DNA of 64,000 bases. It comes from Streptomyces acidiscabies (GTDB taxonomy: Bacteria > Actinomycetota > Actinomycetes > Streptomycetales > Streptomycetaceae). Shown here piece by piece: positions 60,423 to 64,000 of the stretch. Each line of letters starts with the position of its first letter. Positions within the stretch are counted from its first letter, which is position 1. Where the stretch lies: positions 3,286,001 through 3,350,000 of the forward strand of contig NZ_JAGJBY010000002.1 in the NCBI RefSeq assembly GCF_020010905.1, in the 5' to 3' direction. The notes under the pieces were generated by a model. That model was not told the origin of the DNA. It made no database searches and worked only from the letters and a program-made list of their open reading frames with translations. The position numbers and the translations under genes are program-made.

Positions 60423-62206
60423 CGGGTGCTCCTGGTCGTCGTGCTGTCCTCGCTCCGCAGTTCCCGGAGGACGTACGTGATGCGGTCGTTCCCGACCCCC
60501 GGGAGGCCCTCACGGCGGATGATCTCCCGCAGCTGCACCCGGGTGATCGCCGTGTTGTTGTCCCGCGCGAGCAGGACCGGGACGTGGGGGCGGACCGTGC
60601 GGACGAGCTGCAGCTCCGACTCGTCCAGCTCGCGTACCGGGTGCTGCGTCTGCCGGGAGCGGGACCTGGCACGCTTCCCCCTGTTCTTCGTCCGCGACGT
60701 TGCCGCCGTCTTCCGCCGCTGGAGGGGCTTGCGCCCGGGGTCTGCGGTGGTGTCGGTCCCGGACACGGGGGTGGTCGGTCCGGGGTCTGCGGTGGTGTCG
60801 GTCCCGGACACGGGGGTGGTCGGTCCGGGGTCTGCGGTGGTGTCGGTCCCGGACACGGGGGTGGTCGGTCCGGGGTCTGCGGTGGTGTCGGTCCCGGACA
60901 CGGGGGTGGTCGGTCCGGGGTCTGCGGTGGTGTCGGTCCCGGACACGGGGGTGGTCGGTCCGGGGTCTGCGGTGGTGTCGGTCCCGGACACGGGGGTGGT
61001 CGGTCCGGGGTCTGCGGTGGTGTCGGTCCCGGACACGGGGGTGGTCGGTCCGGGGTCCCCGGCGGTCTCGGTCCCGGACACGGTGCGGGTCCCCTCAACT
61101 GCGGTGTCCTGCCGGGAGGCTTCCAGACCTGTTCCCGGGGCCGCGCGGTCTTCGGGCGCCGTGGTCCCCGCGTCGTCGTTGTCGGTCCCTGTGTTCGGCT
61201 CGGCCTTCGGGGCCGCGATGTCGGTGACCGTGCCCTGCGGGCTGTTCGGCTCCTGGTCTGAGTCCGGCTCGCCGGGGCCGTGGATGACGGGGGTGGGGAG
61301 CGGTTCATCGGCCTGCGGTTTCGGGACGACAGGGGTTTCCCGTGCCCCGCTGTGTGCCGGGGACCAAGGAGAGGGGAGCTGTACCGTGGCCAGCCCGAGT
61401 GCGTGCCGGCGGGCGGCGAGCTGGTCGAGGAGCTGCGCGCGCTGGATGGGGTCGGTCCCGACCGATGCTCTGCCGAGCGCCTTCGACAGGCGCCGGGTCA
61501 GCCGTCGGCCGCTGAGGTTGCGCTGCTGGGCGGGGGTGCGCTCGGCGAGGCGGGCGGCGAGGGTGACCGCGCGGGCGGTGGCTCGGTCCCGGGTGATCTG
61601 TGCGGCATCGCGGTCGCGTGCGGCGATGCCGAGGCGGGACAGGAGACGCTCGCGGGCTTCCCGGCCCAGGACGGCGATCAGCCCGCGGGACGCGGCGCCG
61701 GGGGTGTGCAGGCGCAGTTCGATACCCATGGCCAGGTGCCACAGCATCGCCGCCATGACGGGCCCGACGACGGCGCGGACCGTGCCGCCGACGGCACCGC
61801 TCTCGGCGTAGGCGGGGATCACCTGCACTCCGGTGATCACCCAGACCAGGGTGCCCGGCAGGCCGGGAGCGCCCTCGGTGGCCAGGTTCTGCCGGGCCAT
61901 CAGCGCGGTCGCGAAGAGCGCCAGCTCGCCGGCGGCGAACATCCCGGCCCGCTCGGCGGTACCGGCCATGTCGAGATAGTCGGCGGCGAATCGCCACGAG
62001 GTGTCGGCGCTGTAGGCGGTACAGGCGAGGGCTGCCAGGGTCGCGACCTTGACCGCCGGGCCTCCGGGACGGGGCGGCGTGCGGGGTTCCCGGCGCCGGA
62101 CGGTCCAGGCGGTCAGCGCCAGCGCGAGGGCGGCGGGGACGCACGCGGCGAGGAACAGAGGGAAGTCCGGGGTGGTGAAGGGGGGCAGGATGTGCTGCAG
62201 GGTCAT
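60419..62206 (-). CDS. DUF2637-type membrane protein with repeat tail
   Basis: A 595-aa protein from ATG 62204-62206. The first 170 residues have four hydrophobic helices (about 15-35, 53-72, 86-102, 112-145) with the pattern ATLAALACTAYSADTSWRFA typical of the DUF2637 family on Streptomyces mobile elements. A basic helical region (RLLSRLGIAARDRDAAQITR, LAERTPAQQRNLSGRRLTRR) follows, then an acidic stalk with seven 15-residue repeats (PVSGTDTTADPGPTT), then a basic helical end (VPVLLARDNNTAITRVQLRE) resembling a winged helix. A membrane-bound DNA-binding protein fits. Confidence 0.75.
   Translation of the reverse strand: MTLQHILPPFTTPDFPLFLAACVPAALALALTAWTVRRREPRTPPRPGGPAVKVATLAALACTAYSADTSWRFAADYLDMAGTAERAGMFAAGELALFATALMARQNLATEGAPGLPGTLVWVITGVQVIPAYAESGAVGGTVRAVVGPVMAAMLWHLAMGIELRLHTPGAASRGLIAVLGREARERLLSRLGIAARDRDAAQITRDRATARAVTLAARLAERTPAQQRNLSGRRLTRRLSKALGRASVGTDPIQRAQLLDQLAARRHALGLATVQLPSPWSPAHSGARETPVVPKPQADEPLPTPVIHGPGEPDSDQEPNSPQGTVTDIAAPKAEPNTGTDNDDAGTTAPEDRAAPGTGLEASRQDTAVEGTRTVSGTETAGDPGPTTPVSGTDTTADPGPTTPVSGTDTTADPGPTTPVSGTDTTADPGPTTPVSGTDTTADPGPTTPVSGTDTTADPGPTTPVSGTDTTADPGPTTPVSGTDTTADPGRKPLQRRKTAATSRTKNRGKRARSRSRQTQHPVRELDESELQLVRTVRPHVPVLLARDNNTAITRVQLREIIRREGLPGVGNDRITYVLRELRSEDSTTTRSTR
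60737..61051. repeat. Seven tandem 45-bp repeats coding 15-aa units
   Basis: Unit starts at 60737, 60782, 60827, 60872, 60917, 60962 and 61007 are identical; an eighth diverged unit starts at 61052. In the protein each unit is PVSGTDTTADPGPTT. Perfect identity means recent expansion and likely length variation between strains. It acts as a flexible linker. Confidence 0.93.
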
Positions 62207-62835
62207 GCGGCCTTTCCGAAAGCACCGGGCGCCGGGCGGGCCGCCGGCTGCCGGCTGCCGGGCGCGGCAGGCGTGGGGCTGCCCGTCGGGGCGGGGGCGG
62301 GCTTCTTCCGCTTCTTCTTCTTGGGCTGCGGCACGCCGTAGGTTCGGTCGCGATGGACGACCTTGTCGGCCGACTGCCGGAGCAGGTCCCGGGCGTGCTT
62401 GTGGCTGACCTGCAGGGCGGCGGCGAGCTGGTCCGGCCGCCAGCCGCGCACGTAGGCGTGGTCGACGACGACCTGCCGCTCGGCCTCCGACAAGTGGACG
62501 TCGCGGCCCTGGAATGTGGCGATCACCCGGCGGTAGTCGAGGCGACGGTGCAGCCCCTTGTGCAGGGGGCGCCGCTCGGCCTCGGTGAGACCGCCCCAGA
62601 TCCCCTCCGTGAGGCCGGTGTCCAGGGCGTAGTCCAGGCAGTCGCGGCGTACCGGGCACCAGCTGCACAACTCTTTCGCCTCCGCGATCTCCTCGTGGTC
62701 CCGGGGGCCCGGGAAGAAGACGGCGTCGGCGTCCTCGACGTCCATGCCGTGACACGCTCCGCGGGCCTGCCAGCTGGTGTCGGCGATGCCGCGCAGGCCG
62801 GTGGCCGGCGCGTCGTGGGTGGTGATGTAGCGCAA
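62203..62835 (-). CDS. WhiB-family transcription factor with extra C-terminal HTH
   Basis: A 210-aa protein from TTG 62833-62835 behind GGAGACCCCC. Cys28, Cys57, Cys60 and Cys66 (ACHGMD, CSWCPVRRDC) would bind a [4Fe-4S] cluster, and GIWGG (78-82) is the WhiB turn. Residues about 110-150 (LSEAERQVVVDHAYVRGWRP, then QLAAALQVSHKHARDLLRQS) form a second helix-turn-helix not normally present, and a Lys/Pro-rich tail follows. Phage and plasmid WhiB proteins act on host or element promoters. It may control the mob operon. Confidence 0.87.
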   Translation of the reverse strand: MRYITTHDAPATGLRGIADTSWQARGACHGMDVEDADAVFFPGPRDHEEIAEAKELCSWCPVRRDCLDYALDTGLTEGIWGGLTEAERRPLHKGLHRRLDYRRVIATFQGRDVHLSEAERQVVVDHAYVRGWRPDQLAAALQVSHKHARDLLRQSADKVVHRDRTYGVPQPKKKKRKKPAPAPTGSPTPAAPGSRQPAARPAPGAFGKAA

Positions 62836-62989
62836 GGGGGTCTCCGATGAGGTGCCGCGTCGTCGGCCGGGACGGTGCCGGGGCGGACGCGGCGTCCGGG
62901 TACCGGCGGCGCGTGGGCGGGCGCCGCCGTGACGGAAGAGGGGGTGGATGGACGGTGCACCGGACGAGGTGTGCGCTCCGGGGTGCAGG

Positions 62990-63706
62990 TCAGGCCATGG
63001 CAGGCTGCGCGGCCTGCTCCGCCGTACGGCTGTGCAGGGCGGCGGCGAGATCGAGCCGCCCGGGGTGCGGGGTGGCCCGCGGGGTGCTGGCGCATACCCC
63101 GTCGTCGGGGCCGATCCGCCGGCGGCGGCAGGGCTCGCCGGGCTGGGCCTTGCACCACTCGCAGCGCACGCTCAGCGCGTCGGGCAGGCCCTGTGCGACG
63201 GCGGCCTCGCGGGCTGCCCGGGCGGGCCGGTAGGGCGCGAGGGCTGCACGGGCGGCGGGCGGGATGCAGGAGCCGACCTCCCGCAGCATCGCCTCCAGCT
63301 TCGGGTCGCTCCCGTTGCGCCCGCTGGTGATGGCCCGGGCCTGCGCGGGCGGCGCGATGCCCGCGGCGACGGCGCGGCGGGTGCGGGCCAGTTCGGCGGT
63401 CCAGGCGGCCTGGTCGTCCGGATCGGCGGACGGCGTGGGATCGGAGTGCCGCGCCAGGCGGTCACGCCGGTAGCTCCTCCAGGGCCGGGCGACGTCCGCG
63501 GGCATGATCTGGTACGCCGAGGTCTGGTAGTGCCGGTGGACGGCGGCGCGCGCGTCCCAGCCGTAGGGGGTCGCGATCGGCACGTCGCCGAGCAGTTCCT
63601 CCCAGCGGTCTACCTGCTCGCACACCTCGTCCTCGTCGGTGACAACGGTGCGGGGGTCCAGCCGGCCGATGTAGGCCAGCAGGGCGGCGACTTCACGGCG
63701 GTCCAT
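62990..63706 (-). CDS. Zinc-ribbon protein of mobile elements
   Basis: A 238-aa protein from ATG 63704-63706. The N-terminal half is helical (VAALLAYIGRLDPRTVVTDE, PYGWDARAAVHRHYQTSAYQ). The C-terminal part has CEWCKAQPGEPCRRRRIGPD, with CxxC and a third Cys plus a Cys at VCAST, a short zinc-ribbon common in actinophage and ICE proteins. It follows the partial gene at the right edge with a 2-nt gap, so both are in one operon. Confidence 0.75.
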   Translation of the reverse strand: MDRREVAALLAYIGRLDPRTVVTDEDEVCEQVDRWEELLGDVPIATPYGWDARAAVHRHYQTSAYQIMPADVARPWRSYRRDRLARHSDPTPSADPDDQAAWTAELARTRRAVAAGIAPPAQARAITSGRNGSDPKLEAMLREVGSCIPPAARAALAPYRPARAAREAAVAQGLPDALSVRCEWCKAQPGEPCRRRRIGPDDGVCASTPRATPHPGRLDLAAALHSRTAEQAAQPAMA

Positions 63707-63708
63707 GC

Positions 63709-64000
63709 TCAGCCTCCCGTTCCGGCAGGCTCACCGACAGCCGCGAGCAGCGCGGCCATGTGGGCCTGGGACCGCGTCATGCCGCCCGGGGCGGAGTGCC
63801 TGCCGGAACCGGCGTGGCGGGCGGGGCGGTGGGGGGAGTGCTCCCGGGCGACCCAGGAGCGCCAGTCGGCAGCCCAGGCGTCCGCCGACCGCCGTGCGGA
63901 TCCGGCGCGGTGGGCACGCCACTTCGCGTCCGCCTCCCGCAGGCCCGCCTCGCCGAGCCGGTCGACGTGTCCCTGCTCGCGGGCCCAGGTGAGGGCGGCC
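63709..64000 (-). CDS. C-terminal part of a replication-associated type protein, leaves the right edge
   Basis: The last 96 codons are visible. AALTWAREQGHVDRLGEAGL, then ADAKWRAHRAGSARRSADAW and AADWRSWVAREHSPHR, then a Gly/Pro-rich end. The Trp-rich DAKWRAH...AWAADWRSW block resembles C-terminal parts of replication-associated (helix-turn-helix/DnaD-like) proteins in Streptomyces phages and elements. The rest lies beyond the window, so the identity is tentative. Confidence 0.5.
   Translation of the reverse strand, partial: AALTWAREQGHVDRLGEAGLREADAKWRAHRAGSARRSADAWAADWRSWVAREHSPHRPARHAGSGRHSAPGGMTRSQAHMAALLAAVGEPAGTGG

Noticed and set aside
60737..61051. Tandem repeats considered as a CRISPR array
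   Set aside because: Units are contiguous with no spacers, stay in frame within a protein gene and code for a 15-residue repeat.
1..64000. tRNA genes or att sites marking element borders
   Set aside because: I looked for T-loop-like and acceptor-stem patterns near the integrase remnant and the right side and found none that fold convincingly.

Overview
The window reads as high-GC actinobacterial DNA, almost certainly Streptomyces or a close relative. Evidence for this: strong G/C bias at third codon positions, a WhiB-type regulator, DUF317-type and DUF4913-type proteins, LAxTG (class E sortase) anchoring, Streptomyces-style IS5 insertion sequences, and frequent 4-nt ATGA/GTGA/CTGA/TTGA gene overlaps. 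Most of it looks like one large mobile element (integrative conjugative element or conjugative plasmid) carrying two long divergent operons, with a worn flank on the left. No tRNA, rRNA, CRISPR array or complete integrase is visible, so neither element border can be fixed from this sequence.

Layout. 0-2 kb: edge of an IS5-type element, a hypothetical gene and a truncated tyrosine recombinase. 2.2-5.4 kb: a translationally coupled pair, a TPR protein plus an alpha/beta-hydrolase fused to an NB-ARC (STAND) NTPase, a good candidate immune module. 5.6-10.7 kb: an ISKra4-type remnant, a MoxR AAA+ ATPase coupled to a VWA/metallopeptidase-like protein, two small genes and a divergent unknown gene.

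10.8-33.5 kb: one long leftward gene train. Its promoter-proximal half encodes type IV secretion-like conjugation machinery: NlpC/P60-lytic transglycosylase, DUF6112-like membrane protein, TcpC/VirB8-like protein, VirB6-like multispan protein, SCO6880-family protein and VirB4 ATPase. Its distal half (10.8-25.6 kb) holds a HAD hydrolase, a tRNA-guanine-transglycosylase-like protein and about fifteen small or medium unknown proteins. Many of the latter are built from the same two recurring domains and look like an expanded paralogous family.

33.9-48.6 kb: one long rightward train. It runs from an orphan DNA methyltransferase through a DUF4913/RelE-like pair, four related helical proteins, an SH3-like secreted protein, two winged-helix regulators, a cargo-like cassette (two MFS transporters, an ATP-grasp ligase and a HAD-like protein), two DUF317-like proteins and a LAxTG-anchored SpaA-like surface protein, ending in a strong hairpin terminator. 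The two trains start from divergent promoters whose -35/-10 regions are strikingly alike, which suggests co-regulation.

48.7-54 kb: a complete IS5/IS427-type element with a -1 frameshift signal, an HsdS-like orphan, an ETEC_3214-like membrane protein, an IS3 remnant and two stretches without convincing genes. 54.4-64 kb: DUF317 and lipoprotein genes, a relaxase, a MobC-like accessory protein, a DUF2637 membrane protein with a seven-copy 45-bp repeat, a WhiB-like regulator, a zinc-ribbon protein and a gene leaving the right edge that resembles a replication or accessory protein.

A recurring oddity is the start codon. At least nine genes with no usable ATG or GTG have an in-frame CTG, several placed behind a good Shine-Dalgarno sequence or inside a CTGA overlap, and about ten more appear to use TTG. 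These starts are easily missed by standard gene calling.
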